In this document: in pieces, positions 37,131 through 49,542 of the stretch | Layout of the letters: each line of letters opens with the position of its first letter | Numbering within the stretch: position 1 is the first letter of the stretch | NCBI GenBank assembly: GCA_021399435.1 | Contig: JAJTUP010000005.1 | Span: 1,302,001-1,366,000 of the forward strand | Direction: 5' to 3' | DNA: 64,000 nucleotides | Source: Diaporthe sp. PMI_573 | Lineage: Eukaryota > Ascomycota > Sordariomycetes > Diaporthales > Diaporthaceae | Position numbers and translations under genes: made by a program | Notes under the pieces: generated by a model | The model's database searches: none | What the model saw: only the letters and a program-made list of their open reading frames with translations | Told to the model about the DNA's origin: nothing

Positions 37131-38868
37131 CTAGGTGGCTTCTGTGGCCTTCAAATGCATATTTTCGTCGACCCAAACAGACCAACTCACAGAGTCCCAT
37201 GGCTTCATCGGGTGAGCTAGTTGCAAGTCGAAGTTGCGGAAGAGCTGCCAAAGACATTAGCATTGCGTTCGGTGAGCTCTCGGCCGGGGTTGCCCGGTCA
37301 CGCGGGGTGTGTATATTGCCGTGCCTACCTCGAAGAAGATCTTGTTCAGCTCCATGAACGCGACAGGCTTGCCCGCGCACATCCAGCGGCCCGTCCCGAA
37401 TACCAATTCTACATCCCGCTGCATCCCGGCCCTCCTGACATCGTCGAGCTCAAGGAACCTCTCGGGCCGGAAAAGGTCGGCGTCCTCCCCGAACAGCGTC
37501 GTGTCGGCCAGCATGGCCGATGTGTTCATACCGATCGCCGTTCCCTCGGGCACGAACTTGCCGCAGAGGGTGTCGCCTCCTGCTGGTACGACCTTGGCGT
37601 AGAGTCCCGGCGCCGGGGCGCGCATGCGCAGGCCCTCGTATATGACTGCTTGGAGGTACGGGAGGCGTTTTGCTTCTTCGATCCTGATGGGCTGGTGAGT
37701 GACTCTGCCGTCCTTGAGTGCTTCCTTGATCTCCTGCTTGAGACGGTTGTACACTCTGGGCAAGGACATGATGTGTAGCACAGTCACGCGAATGACGGAA
37801 GCTGTGGTCTCTGAGCCGGCGACGATCATGAAGAGGGCCTCGTTTTCGCATTGTTCTGGAGTCAAGCCGTGGGACAAGAAGGAACCCTGCAGTCAGTGGT
37901 CAGTTGATTTCAGTGTTCATCCTGCCCAGGTGTGCTCGTCCTGTGGTCATTTTGGCGGCATAGGATCGAGCCACGAGCATATCTGTCCAAGTTTTCACAT
38001 ACCAGCATGTCGTCGACCTGCGCGCCCTTCTCCTTTGCCAATCTCTTTTCCATCACGTCGTGGCCGACTCTGGAACCTAGGTGTCAACATGATAAGAACA
38101 CACACAGACAGGCGAATACACTTACTTCATGAGCCTGCCAAGGCCCTTCTCATCAGTCATCTTTGGACCAATGAGCTTCAGGAAGAATGAAGAATAGAAA
38201 ATATCCCGGAGCCAGGGCACATCCAGCGTGATGCCCATGAATTGCCAGTTGTCACGGACTCCGGACAGGAAATCAAACAGATCTTCCTCCTTCGCGAGAT
38301 ACCCAAACGCCTCACCGAACCCAGCCTTTGTAATAACATCCATTGTGAAATACGAAGTCACTGTCCCAAAGTCAAGCAGCTTCGCGCCGCTGAGGTACTT
38401 GTCCCTGATTAGCCGCACAAGGGTTGTGACCTGTTCATCGACTCCCGGCTCCAGCGCCGAGTTCTTGTCCCCGTACCCGATTGCTGTCTTGGATTTGATG
38501 TCATCGTGGGTCTTCGTGTCCGTCGTCGTGAACATACTGTGCACGTACGGGTTCCAGCGGCCGCCCGTGTACCAGTCGTCCTTGGTGTACTGGGCCCTGG
38601 CGGACGTCATCTTGCGGAGGACGTTCGGGTCGCTTGTCGATAGCTCGTTGGGTCCGACGCGGACGATGGGCCCGTACTTGGTGTACTCATCGCGGAAGAT
38701 GTAGTACTGGCGGCCGCTCTGTTGGACATATGCCAGCCAGAGGTATGAGAATTTGGCCAAGAAGGGGCCCGGGATGTGCCGAAGGCGATACCATGACCGC
38801 ACGGCTGTTGTTAGATACCAGAATGCGGACAGGGATGCCAACACAATGCCTGCTTGGATTAGGTTCAT
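37131..38868 (-). CDS. Cytochrome P450 monooxygenase B, paralogue of the 1876-3900 gene
   Basis: Four exons (38868-38126, 38069-38003, 37886-37329 and 37244-37131) encode 493 residues. It has an N-terminal anchor followed by RLRHIPGP, then AGSETTAS in the I-helix, YEGLRMR for ExxR and FGTGRWMCAG with Cys440 as haem ligand. Exon 2 is 67 nt, exactly the size of exon 3 in P450 A. The three introns here match P450 A positions (after GRLMK, after DDML and after KIFFE); the two extra introns of P450 A are absent. The pisatin-demethylase-like group includes phytoalexin- and toxin-modifying enzymes, so detoxification or a small pathway is plausible but unproven. It faces the O-methyltransferase gene across 980 bp. 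Confidence 0.94.
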
Positions 38869-39848
38869 GGCGAAATACGACGGTCACCCTGGCTGGTACC
38901 TGGGTGGGCAAAGGGTTTCCTCGTGGCGCTCGTAAGCTTCGCACTCTGGTGAGTAGCAGAGAACCACCGCGAAGGACGATGATGGTCAGCACCGATTTTT
39001 ACCCTTGTTTTATACTGGGCGCTCGACCGAGTGCTCGCAAAATCGTGCCCACTGTGACATTTAAGCGAGGTGGTATCCAACCTGTCGATCGTCAGCGTTC
39101 AAGGTCCACGGCAGTTGGATATGCGGCCTCTCACATCGTAGCGAACCACCACCGTGCCTGTATGCACCAGGGTGCCCCTCACCTCCATGTTACACACAAC
39201 GGCTACGCGAGGGTCCTCGTAAGCTGACCCCGTTGGCGATCTTTCTCAATTCATACTGAGTCTGACATCCGGACAGCTTTTGAACGTCTTGTATGCTTTG
39301 GAGTGGTCGGGCCGGCAAGTGGGCAGCCGATTCCTAAGCTGGGGTTATATGCAGATCTGTCTTAAGCTCAGATGCTTTGAGGCCTGTTATATTTTATGAC
39401 CGCAATGTTCTTTCGCGTAGTCAGTGTGCAGGTCTTCTTCGGTCACATACTGCCCCGACTACTTAGATACCTACAATTACTACAATCACGCAAGACTGCC
39501 CTGGTCACGAGATTTGTGCCCTCGGACTCAACATCCGTGAATAAGCTTGGCGTGAAGAGAATCTGCATAGGAAAAGCGGAGATGAAAAAATGCCACTGCA
39601 AGTGTCAACATTTTATTCGGCTTTGGGCAAGAGGAAGGTCCACTTTGGCCAGCACTTGGGAGTGCTTAGAGGAGATGTCCCGCAATACCTACATTGGTCA
39701 AGTTGGTTGGCGGGATTCGTCCTATCCATGTTATTGCCGGAGCTCAGAACAATTTTCCTGACGAAGTGGCTAGCGAAGAAAATGGCCTTCCCATGCTTGA
39801 GTGACTGATTTGACAGATGTAATTCATTCCTTACGCACCTCGCTCAAT
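38869..39848. other. Divergent promoter region, P450 B / O-methyltransferase
   Basis: This 980-bp spacer separates two outward-reading genes and must hold both promoters. No separate gene or clear palindromic regulator site was found. Confidence 0.5.
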
Positions 39849-41384
39849 ATGGCCCCTACGCTTCCGAATACAGTCGAAATACTCGACTCCATTTCAGTAC
39901 AGTCTTTCAAGACAGACGCTGATCGATACGAAGCCAAAGAGGCGGCAGAGCGGCTTCTAGCTCGTCTAGAGACCCCGTTCGAGAGATCATGGGCCCTTTC
40001 GTTTGAGAATCCAGTGCTTATAGCCGTATTACAATTGTGTCAGGATCTGGGCGTATGGCGCAAATGGGTCTCCAAGCAAGGCAATGAGGGAGGCACGCAG
40101 AGTTTGGACAATATCTTGAAGATGTATGATGTCCCGGTGCAGCCCAACCTCATCCGTAAGCTCGAGAAATTGATTCCATCGTGCCAATTATTTCTCATCT
40201 TTGATCCTTCCAGGTCGTTTCTTGAGACACCTCGCGGCATTGAACGTGCTCGAGGAGACGGGAGTCGATATGTGGCGCCTCAGTCCATTTGCCAAAGCCA
40301 TGGGTGATGACAGAACAAATATTCATCTGTCTGTACAAGCCGGGTAAGTTTGAATTCGAATATACCTGGAACGCTTTCACTACGGCTCGATGAAAGGCCA
40401 TGCATTGATGTGCATCGTCGGCCGCCTATTGACGGACACCCAGGCGATTCCATTCGACGTGGATTAGCAGCTGGAGGTGTGCGGCACCATTGCGGATAAC
40501 GACATAGACCGCAGTCTACACTTGTCATGAAAGTGACACAGACGGCCCATACATACCTACAAGATACCACGCCAGTCTGGCAGCGACACTGGCTGATTTC
40601 AGTTCAACAGGCTGGATCACACGATCCCTTGTGGTATAAACCTTGCACGCTTTCTTGCTAAGAACCACTACCAAGAACCTCTCGATAAGACGAAGTTTGA
40701 TAACTATGCCGATCTTTTCGGAAGCGATTTCTTCGATCTTTGCCAGCGTGACCCTTCGGCCGGCGGAAGCTTTATCGGACTCATGACTGCCCTTGCGAGC
40801 CATAAGATGGACTGGACCGAGGTCTATGATACAAATGTCCTTGTTCGGGGCGCTGATCTATCAGACTCAGGATCAGCCCTGTTTGTTGACATCGGCGGAG
40901 CACACGGGCTCGACAGTGCACGTCTCTTAGCGAAGCACCCAGAACTGCCAACTTCCGCCAAAATCGTCATTCAAGATCCGCCAGAGGTGGTATCAATGCA
41001 TGCCAAAGAGATGCTGGCCCGAGGATCGAGAGAATGGCATACGACTTTTTCCAGCCACAGCCATTGCGCAGTGCCAGGGCTTACTTCTTACATGCCGTCC
41101 CGCACGATTGGCCAGATGGAGACTGCAAGCGGATCTTCCACAACGTGAAGGCGGCGATGCGGAAGGGCTACTCAAAGCTGCTGATTTATGAGATAGTGCT
41201 GCCCAGCAAAGGGGCAACAAGCTTGATGACTACGCTGGATCTGCAGCTGATGAGCTGTACATCGGGTTTCGAGAGGACGGAGGAGGATTGGAAAAGTCTT
41301 CTGGGCGAAGCTGGTCTTAGGATCATCAACATTTATCGTCATCCTCGGGCAGTGGAGAGCGTGATCGAAGCTGAAGTGCTGTGA
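39849..41384 (+). pseudogene. SAM-dependent O-methyltransferase gene with one frameshift
   Basis: Proposed exons are 39849-40155, 40214-40343 and 40611-41384, with a 267-nt second intron. N-terminal helices include FERSWALSFENPVLIAVLQ and RRFLRHLAALNVLEETG, the dimerisation/winged-helix part of fungal plant-type O-methyltransferases. The SAM motif is FVDIGGAHG (near 40890-40915), followed by IVIQDPPEVV. The frame then breaks: the next part, RIERMAYDFF, PHDWPDGDC (catalytic His region) and LLIYEIVLP, continues in another frame from about 41028. One extra C in the CCC run of GGCCCGAGG (41025-41027) would rejoin them to about 403 residues, the normal family length. It is therefore a very young pseudogene or an assembly error. 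The substrate is unknown. Confidence 0.75.
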
Positions 41385-41766
41385 GCTTGAAAACATTCAA
41401 CGAGAGTAATGATTCCTCGGTCACATCGAACTAGTGTGATCCTGTGCGTGCTTGCTCTGAGACGCGGAAGGCAAATACATAAGTTGCAGCACACTGGCAA
41501 GATCTTTATTTCATGTTTCATAGTATTCAAAGTCAAATCTACCATAAACATGGCCAAGTATTCACCCTTTCGCTGGTTTGAACCCTTCGAACGAATTTCC
41601 AACGCATACATGAAACTGTTTTCAAGAGGGAACATGATACATTCCCTTTGGCTTGACAAAGGTAGCGAGAGGTAGAGCCTTTGCACTGATGGCACGCCAA
41701 TATCCAAGTACAATAGTACTGAGTACCCTAGGGTAGGCGACCACCACCAATGGGTCCACTCAGCTA
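41385..41766. other. Intergenic between convergent genes, contains a 12-bp palindrome
   Basis: No gene is seen. TACCCTAGGGTA at 41724-41735 is a perfect palindrome related to the dispersed TACCTAGGTA motif. Confidence 0.6.
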
Positions 41767-44076
41767 TCAAACTTCTGGACCCTGATCGTGCTTCACCAGA
41801 GCGGATCTAACCTCCTCGACCTGGACACTCAACTCCTTCAACATGCGCATCATCTCGCCAAGGTCAGCCGTGGCAAGTGCCGGAGCGGCTTGCCCTGCCC
41901 CAGCCTCAGCTCCAGCAGCAGGTGCCGGTGCCGGCGGTGCCGGCGGTGGCGGTGGAGCTGCCGCAGTCCCGTTGGTCCCGGCTGTCAAGGTGGTAGATGT
42001 CACCTTGACACGCCCGTTCGTGTCTTGTGAAACTCCAGTCTTCTTGGATGGCCTCTTGGATGCCTGAGCAAGCAGCGCTGCGGGAATCTTGACCTTGCCG
42101 GTCTTGGTGAGGCTGTGCTTCTTGCTAGCTGAGTTGGTGTTTGTCTTGCTCATGATGGGCTTGGGTTGGTTGGTGCTACTGGTAGAAGCGGTGTTGTTGT
42201 CGGTAACATCAAGATCCAGACCCATCGCGGCGCGTTCCTCTTCCTCGCGCTTCAGGGCAAGGGCTTCCCAGTGCTCCCACAACCAGATAGCGCCGAGGAA
42301 AGGGGTGTGAGTTGCTTTCAGCAGCATGATGCGAATCTGATTGGCCGTGGTGTCGGGTACAACAAAGAGTAGTGGCTTCAACAAGACCACTGGGATCAAG
42401 TTCTACGCAAAATTAGCATCAACAGTCTCTCCATAAGCTTCTCGAGGGGGACGACACTTACAAATGGGGCTTGGAAGTAAGTCATCTTGTCTGAAGTGAC
42501 GGCCTCCAGGACGTAGACCGAATACACGAAAAGGTACTCCTCGCGAGATGAGTCGAGGACTTGACGCAAACTGTTGCTGATGTGTGCCATCATAGAGGTG
42601 ATCAAAAGCTGGTTGGTCAGGACGACGAAGATGACCATGACAGGCAGTCCAAGATACGGCGAGACCTTCTGAGCGATATCGAAACCCTGCACACCGGCGC
42701 CGAAGAAACACTTGAGGATTGTGATGGACAATGAGTCCAAGGGGTAGTGGCCCATAGCAAGCATGATAAAGGTGGTGAAGAATCCAAGGTAGATGATCAG
42801 TGTGAAGCCCAGGAATCGGATGAACTGCTTGCCCATCTCCTTCAAGCACGGCAAGAGACTGCCGTAGTAAGGGCTCAAGCTGACCAGAGAGAAGATACGC
42901 GGAATCAGCAGCAGCGAGTGGAGCGCCAAGATGTTGAACGCCCACTCCATGGTCCTGTCGCTACCTCTGCTGAGGCCGATCATGCGCAACACAAAGAACG
43001 CGACGCCAATCAGTGCGATGCCGATATCCCACACTGACCAGATATCCGTGGCGTAGAAGTAAATACCCGACTCCATGAAGTCATCAAGCTCGTCGAAGAC
43101 AAATCCGAGAGTAAAGATGTAGAAAAGGACTTCCCACATGGTCACGTACTCCTTGACCCGCTCCAGACATACGATATAGAATAGGCCAAGGAAGCAGAGG
43201 AAGAAGCCGATCTCGAAGATCTTCATGTAACGGGGTACTCGTAGCCGGCACCAGTAGTCCTCGGTCCTCCTGTGGTGGAATCGCGGCTTCTTGACTGCAT
43301 TCACCCTGAGCCTGTTCCAGAAGACGATCTTTCCGTACCAGATACCATCCACGATGTCCTGGATGGCTCGCTGGCTGAGGAATTTCTTGGCTCCGGAGAC
43401 GGCTGCAATCTCAAGAGTGTTGAGGTTCATGAACGGCTCGGTGAAGCCCTCTCCGTTGTTGGGCTTGTTGCCGTCGCCGTTCGCGCCACCGTTGGTGTCG
43501 TGGTTGCCATTGATAAGGTTAGCAACGCGGCCGTTGGTATGCGCGGGGCGGTTTCTGCGAGTCAGGAGAGCGTTCTCTTCATCGTCATCTTCGTCCTCTT
43601 CGTCATCATCGCGCAGCTCGAACAGCAGATACTCCAGAGCGTCTTGCTTCGACAGCGTCAGGACAAATTGCCATGCGACCAGCTCGCTGGCAAAGCCACG
43701 CGACTCGTTGACACCAGCATCGTCATCGGACTCGAGGGCCTTGAAGTGGCCCTTCAGGGCCACCAGAGCGGCCACGATGGCATTGTGATGACACTCAGTA
43801 GCCAGGTAGTCAATGAGAGGCTGAAGAGGCTGGAGGTGCTTGCTGCTACGCAGGTCCTCCCAGCTCAGAGGCGAGTCGACAGCCTCAATGATGTAACTAG
43901 AGCAGTTCAGTCAGCTCGATCTTCACCGCATCTCACTGCAAGAGAGACATGGGGATGTTGGGGACTCACAGCGCCAGCTTCTTGGAGATCTCGGCGAAGG
44001 AGTCGTCATCCTTGATGGTGGGTATCTCCGGCAGACTGGTGTCACTGCGGACGAGAGTTAACAAATTTGACGCCAT
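41767..44076 (-). CDS. YVC1: Vacuolar TRP-like cation channel, Yvc1-like
   Basis: Three exons (44076-43970, 43896-42462 and 42402-41767) encode 725 residues. The soluble N-terminus carries an acidic run rich in Asp and Glu (about residue 130) and a Gly/Asn-rich linker. Six membrane helices follow between about 275 and 490, including FEIGFFLCFLGLFYIVCLE and FLGFTLIIYLGFFTTFIML. The pore region contains ITILKCFFGAGVQGFD. The C-terminal cytosolic tail is Ala/Pro-rich and ends in a short coiled coil (LGEMMRMLKELSVQVEEVRSA). Yeast Yvc1 releases vacuolar calcium on hyperosmotic shock, and the same role is likely here. The acidic N- or C-terminal clusters of this family sense calcium; here the clear one is N-terminal. 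Confidence 0.92.
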
Positions 44077-45434
44077 GTTTGCCGACGATGAGTTCGGACA
44101 ATGACGAGAGAACCGAGTCTTCTCCCACGCGCATGCGGTTTATTTACGTGTTTTCAGAAGATCACCGCAACGGAATTTTAGGGGTCCGTTCTGGACTCCA
44201 CTGCAGATCCACATCCACAGCTGAGGTTCGTTGGCGAGCAAGCTGGCAAGGTGAGCACGGTTCAGGCCGGGGCGGAACCAAAATCTCGACTGCGGCTTGC
44301 TTCAGCCATTCTGACGTGTCAGTACCTAGGTAGATAATATGGGCCCATGGCCTGGTCGTGTATGCGGCTAAAAAGGGGAGACTCTGAAACTCTGTAACAA
44401 TGGCGCCCTCTCACCGCAGGATATCGACGTGTAAGTGCAGCGGATCCCCCAGACTATCCTTGTGGCTATGAAAAGTGGCCATAGGTTGACAGCGAATCGG
44501 CCGTGGGGCCACCGCCGCCAGAGTTTTCAGAGCCCTGTTCGACCGTGTATATCTCTCATGCATCGGATTGACATCCATCGCAAGAAGGCCTGAGACACTT
44601 TCGATCATTCATGGACTTACGTACAAATCTTAAGTGGCCCCATGCGTGTCGAGTTACCGACGCAGGATACCCCACAAAAAGCCGGATGCTATACTTGATC
44701 AGTTCCTGCGTGCTTCGCTGTGTATACCTATAGAAGCGACCTGTTTGGGAGCCTGCGTTTGCCTTCTCTCCTGTTCTTTTCGGGCTCGATCATAAATTTT
44801 GCGTTGCATACGAACGCTGTCGGTTTCGTCTATGGGCCTTCTGTGCTGACGAATATCTCTTTCGGCCGTCGGAGACCCATCGGTCTCTTGCAGCTGGTTG
44901 AAATATCTCTCTATACCGTTCTGCGACGCGCATTCTTCCTCTGTAACGAATGCGATGTGAACACAGGCGCCATGACTACCTATGTTGTCCTCTGTGCACA
45001 GAGTAGTCCGGGTTTGCCGTGACACGGCTGATGAGAGACGCAGCTATTCTTGTTGCGAGATTTCCAAGTCCAGCTGTCTGGTGCATTCCTCGACTCAATT
45101 TTAGCCTCGCTAAATTTGTGGTCCTATAGAGCCCCTGCTGGCAGGGGTGAGCTTTTGTGCTACTTGTGTTTGAGTCAGACGATGTCTGCACTCATCCGCA
45201 CGTGCAATCTGTCCATTTTGAATGCCAAACAGTAAGAGACTCTCCTTTCACAAAATACGAGTATTAAACCAGACGGGGAGCCAGTCGCTTCACAGTTCCT
45301 GCTCATCAGCGTCCGTTGACTAGAACCGCGTTCACAAGCTGCTCCTGGTGACGCCGAACCCATTCACAGCCGACCGGCCGGGTGCATACAATGATGTTTC
45401 GTTGTGGAAAGTACAGACGAACTGATGTCCGGTG
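44077..45434. other. Intergenic, 1.4 kb, no gene seen
   Basis: Divergent ORFs at 44699-45025 (both strands) have no recognised domain. It carries one copy of the TACCTAGGTA palindrome (44323-44332). Confidence 0.45.
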
Positions 45435-46963
45435 CTATTCCGCTAGGAAGTCATATCTCTTCTCCATGTGTTCAAATCTGGTCATTTTAGCATCACCATT
45501 GCTGGTAACCTGACGCAGATCGTCCTCTTTGAGTACCCCAGTCTTGGAAATGTGTCTCAGTAGGCCCGCATCGCCCTCACGATGTTGAGCATGGCCTTTG
45601 CCGATAGTAAGGAACGAGTCCCTCAGCAGGAGCTCATCTGGTTCGTGTGCCGCGTTAGCCTTGCGCCACACAAAGGCCCAGAGAAAATTTGGGATGACCG
45701 CTCAAATATGGACTACGGTTTTGCGCAATGAATGAAGTAGGACCGCTGAAAGCTGCAGAAGATCTTTTACTTACAGTAAGCAGTGGCAAACAATGTCGCA
45801 GGGATATTGACAAGAATAGCGATTGGTGCGTATCCCATGTATGTGAAGGCCTCTCGTCCATAGAAGATCAAGGCGACGAGTCTCGTTCCCAGGTCTCTTG
45901 CGAGATTGGTGCTGATTGTAATATCGGCGAATCCCCACACCATGTTTCCATAAGCGAGGCCGACTACAGCATTCAGAGTCAGTTATCAAAGAACCAAAGA
46001 ACAAGCTTCATGCCAGTACGGTAAGGAGTAAGCCACAAAGTGTCCACAGCCTGTTTCAAAACCTGCAGCCCGTAAAGTTTCTGTTGTATGGGCTAAGGAT
46101 GGGGTATGTTTGTTCTTAAAGGGTAAAGATTGTATCCTAAAAGCTGCTTACTGATAAACGGTGCCGCAGAAGGTGACACGAAATGCTGTGAGTTGGTCAG
46201 CTACCGTGCGGAGCGTGGGCTGAGATAGGACCAAGACACAGAAAATGATTCACTATCCAGTCATTGGAGGCATGGAGGGATTGTGACCAGAATGACCAAC
46301 ATTTGCTGGATCTAAGCAGCTCCAGATTATGATTCCAATGAAGGAGTCAACGAAGAACTCAGTCATGAAAACCCAGCCTAGATTTGTTTGATTCGGATTC
46401 GGGAAAGAGCACAGAATTGACGCTGGTGCTCCATTTGCAACGAGGGGCTTTCCAGCTGCCAGGAACTGCTCGTTGGCGGCTTGGATTTCTGGCCAGTACA
46501 TGCCCATGAGGACACAGCCTGCCACAAAAGCGCCAAATATCTGACTGAGAATATAGTATGGCACCCTTTTCCATGGAAACCCCTGCCAGAGGGCCAAAGC
46601 AATCGTAATAGCTGGGTTGAAGTGTCCACCGCTGGTCGATGCGCAGGTGATGATAGCGAAGGAGATTCCAACGGCGAAGGCCCAGCCAATCTGGAATATA
46701 CTCCCAAAAGATGTCACCCCGAGAGGGTTCTCGAGATTTAGAGTGAAAGACGCGATCGAGGCGATTCCGGGAAAGACATAAAAGAATGTGCCGGTTGCCT
46801 CTGCCATGCATTCGCGAAGCCAGCGCGGTCGTGCATGTTCCAGGTCGAGGGTGCGCTGCGAAACGGGCTTTTTCTGCACCACCTGCCGACTGATATGGCC
46901 GATGACAGCTTCTGTAACGCCTATTTCAAGATCGTTAGTTTGGAGGCGGTTGATGTCTGACAT
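45435..46963 (-). CDS. Aquaglyceroporin (MIP family)
   Basis: Four exons (46963-46301, 46185-46152, 45963-45775 and 45637-45435) encode 362 residues. Exon 2 is only 34 nt (HFVSPSAAPF region) and is easily missed by gene finders. The first pore motif is canonical, GGHFNPAITIAL; the second is ISTNLARDLGTR, with NLA in place of NPA. That pattern occurs in a fungal aquaglyceroporin subgroup, so it is probably functional. Six membrane helices are visible, for example FFYVFPGIASIASFTL, GWAFAVGISFAIITCAS and YAPIAILVNIPATLFATAYY. The hydrophilic N- and C-terminal tails are long (about 50 and 70 residues). Expected cargo is glycerol, water or other small neutral solutes. ATG 46963 was chosen because the upstream frame opens only from a non-ATG codon. 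Confidence 0.9.
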
Positions 46964-48341
46964 GGTGACGGTCGTGGATCGGAATTTCCACTCAAGGACC
47001 GATAGAGTTCCAACGAGAAATGCCAACGAGGCTGTGTGGATTTACACAAGAGATCAAGTTGAAGAAACCACTGTCGTGAACAAAGAGGAGGGCAACCCCT
47101 TTTGAGAAAGAAAATGGTGGCAACCAAATATTGGAGGCATCGGAGGGGGAGGAGCAATTTGTTCCAAGGATGGGCATGCCGTCCTCGAACATCCGCAACT
47201 CCGGCGTCATTGATCTTGAGCAGGGACATGCCCATACCTTGATGGCACCTAAGGAGCACATACTAGGAAACCTCACAGCGCGGCAATAAGATCCGGTATT
47301 CCCTGAGTGTATGGTTCAGCCCAGGAAGAGCGTGCCGAACTAGTGATGACTGGGAGCGCACTTGTAGATGCATCTCAATGCCGAGGTACCTTTCGACGCT
47401 ACCACTACATCTCATTGGTCATGACGCAGCAAGCAAGGGTTCTAAGCTGGGGAAATTTCCTGGGGAAGGGAGAGACAAAGGGGACAGAATCTGGGGATAT
47501 TGATGCTAGCGATGAAAAGGACCGAGGATGGGTCGAACTTCCCCAGACTAAGTCCATAATTGAAGCAGTATTCGCAAGGATGCAGACGCTGAAGGTCGAG
47601 ACGGCGTACTGGTCCCAGTTTGACCATGATCTCCTGATTCTTCACTCGTTTCGCGCTGCATCTCTCGATGCCCAGCCGTCTCGGGGCTCCGCACCTGCAA
47701 CGAGGAATCGTGAAGCCAAGCCGCAGCAATCGTGGTGGGCGGCCAGTCACACCCTCCACCACAGCTAAGGCAATCAGATTTTATGGTTCCCGCAGCCAAG
47801 GAAGCTTATACCCCGCGGGAGTCGGCACAACGCCACTCCTAGCTTCCAGAAGGCCTAGGTCTTTCACTAGCTAGCACTGTCTCCATTATTCGGTGATGTG
47901 GACCCCAGGGGGAAGTTCTTTCTAGCCAAGTCATGTGAGACCCCTCGAGCGCAGCAGTATCGCGTAGGCCAAGCAGTATGTAAGAAGTAACCCCCTCGCT
48001 GGAAGTTGATACTTCCTTTCGGGGAAATTGCTGAAATACAATTATTCCCCGTCACTATCAATTTTTTCCAACCGCGTTCACCTTTTCAGCGGCACTGATA
48101 ACGAAGTGGAGCGAGCAGACACCGGGGTTTAGACTAAGTCCGATGAAACCGATGACGAGCGCGGAGTCTCCCAGACCCGTAGACATCAAAGGACGACCGC
48201 TTAACCCCGCTTCGCCCCTGACCGGTTAAATAGATGTGGCACTGTAAGGTTCCAAATCGTGCGACAACACTGTTAAATGTTGAACTTTTTCTTAATTATC
48301 TTTACACTTGAACGCTTGCTATAGACAGACAATCCAGAATC
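46964..48341. other. Intergenic, 1.4 kb, no gene supported
   Basis: An ORF at 47307-47768 (+, 153 codons) has mixed codon use and no known domain. I treat it as uncertain. The right end is the promoter of the aldo/keto reductase gene. Confidence 0.4.
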
Positions 48342-49542
48342 ATGGCGCAGTTGCCGATACCTCCCAAGCTCAAAGAGAGTCTATCAAACTCGAAATGCGA
48401 GTACCGATACCTCGGGAAAAGTGGCCTTCGCGTGTCAGTGCCAATCTTTGGCTGTATGAGCTTCGGTGACCCGAGGGCTCTTCCATGGGTGATTGGCGAA
48501 GAAGAGGTAAGCTCGTGGACTGGCAGCTCCGCCTAGGGCGATGTTATTCACTGACCTTCTCAGGCACTGCCACTTCTGAAGAAGGCCTACGACGAGGGAT
48601 TGAACACGTGGGATACCGCCAACGTCTACAGCAACGGCGTGAGCGAAGAAATTATCGCGAAAGCCCTGAAAAAGTTCAGCATCCCGCGGCACAAGATAGT
48701 CATCCTCAGCAAGTGCTACGGAGCCGTCGCCGAAGACCCCGAGGGCCGCTACGTTTTCCAGCGAGACCAATTCCACAAGTCAAAAGACTACCAGAACCAG
48801 TATGGACTGGGCAGGTCGGCAATCTTCAACCAAGTGGAAGCCTCACTGAAGCGCCTCGACACGCCGTACCTCGATTTACTCCAGATCCACCGCTTCGACA
48901 ACACCGTGCCGATCGAGGAGACTATGAAGGCACTCCATGACCTCGTGCAGAGCGGAAAGGTCCGTTATATTGGGGCTTCAAGCATGTGGGCGTACCAGTT
49001 CGCGCAGCTTCAGTTCTGCGCTGAGAAAAATGGTTGGACGAAGTTCATCAGCATGCAGGTGAGTATTCAGCCTATCCAATTCACTTAGTACTTTGTGTCC
49101 TTCAGTGACTAATCATATTTACTTGTAGAACCACTACAACCTTTTGTACAGAGAAGAAGAGCGCGAGATGAACCGCTTTTGCGACGAGACTGGTGTCGGC
49201 CTCATCCCCTGGGCGCCTTTGTGTCGAGGCCACCTGGCGCGCCGACCTGATGAGTTCGGCTCAACAGAGCGAAGCAAGGGAGAGAAGGCCAACTCAGAGA
49301 TCCCTGAGATAGATCTTGCCGTCATCAAGCGGGTTATTGAGGTAGCTGAAAAGAAGGACTGGCCGATGGCGCATGTGTCCCTGGCCTGGATCAACGCGAA
49401 GGTCACCAGCCCGATTATAGGCTTCAGCAAGGCGGAGAGAATTGATCAGGCTATCACGGCAAAGGGGAAGGTTCTGAGTGAGGAGGAGGTCAAGTACTTG
49501 GAGGAGCTCTACGAGCCCAAGAAAATCTCAGGACACTCGTGA
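48342..49542 (+). CDS. NADPH-dependent aldo/keto reductase
   Basis: Three exons (48342-48506, 48564-49058 and 49129-49542) encode 357 residues. The (beta/alpha)8 barrel carries the catalytic tetrad: Asp and Tyr in [10 protein letters not shown], Lys in ILSKCYG and His in LLQIHRFD. The cofactor-binding half shows [23 protein letters not shown] and [13 protein letters not shown]. Sequence style is that of the fungal versiconal-hemiacetal-acetate-reductase/YakC-like group, which reduces aldehydes or ketones in secondary metabolism or detoxification. No pathway genes adjoin it, so a general stress or detoxification role is equally possible. Confidence 0.93.

Noticed and set aside
1876..41384. A single secondary-metabolite gene cluster containing the P450s, dioxygenase and methyltransferase
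   Set aside because: No polyketide, peptide or terpene synthase is present, and housekeeping genes (flippase, Snf5) separate the candidates.
47307..47768. 153-codon plus-strand ORF upstream of the aldo/keto reductase
   Set aside because: No recognised motif and no clear codon bias; kept only as a remark in the gap entry.
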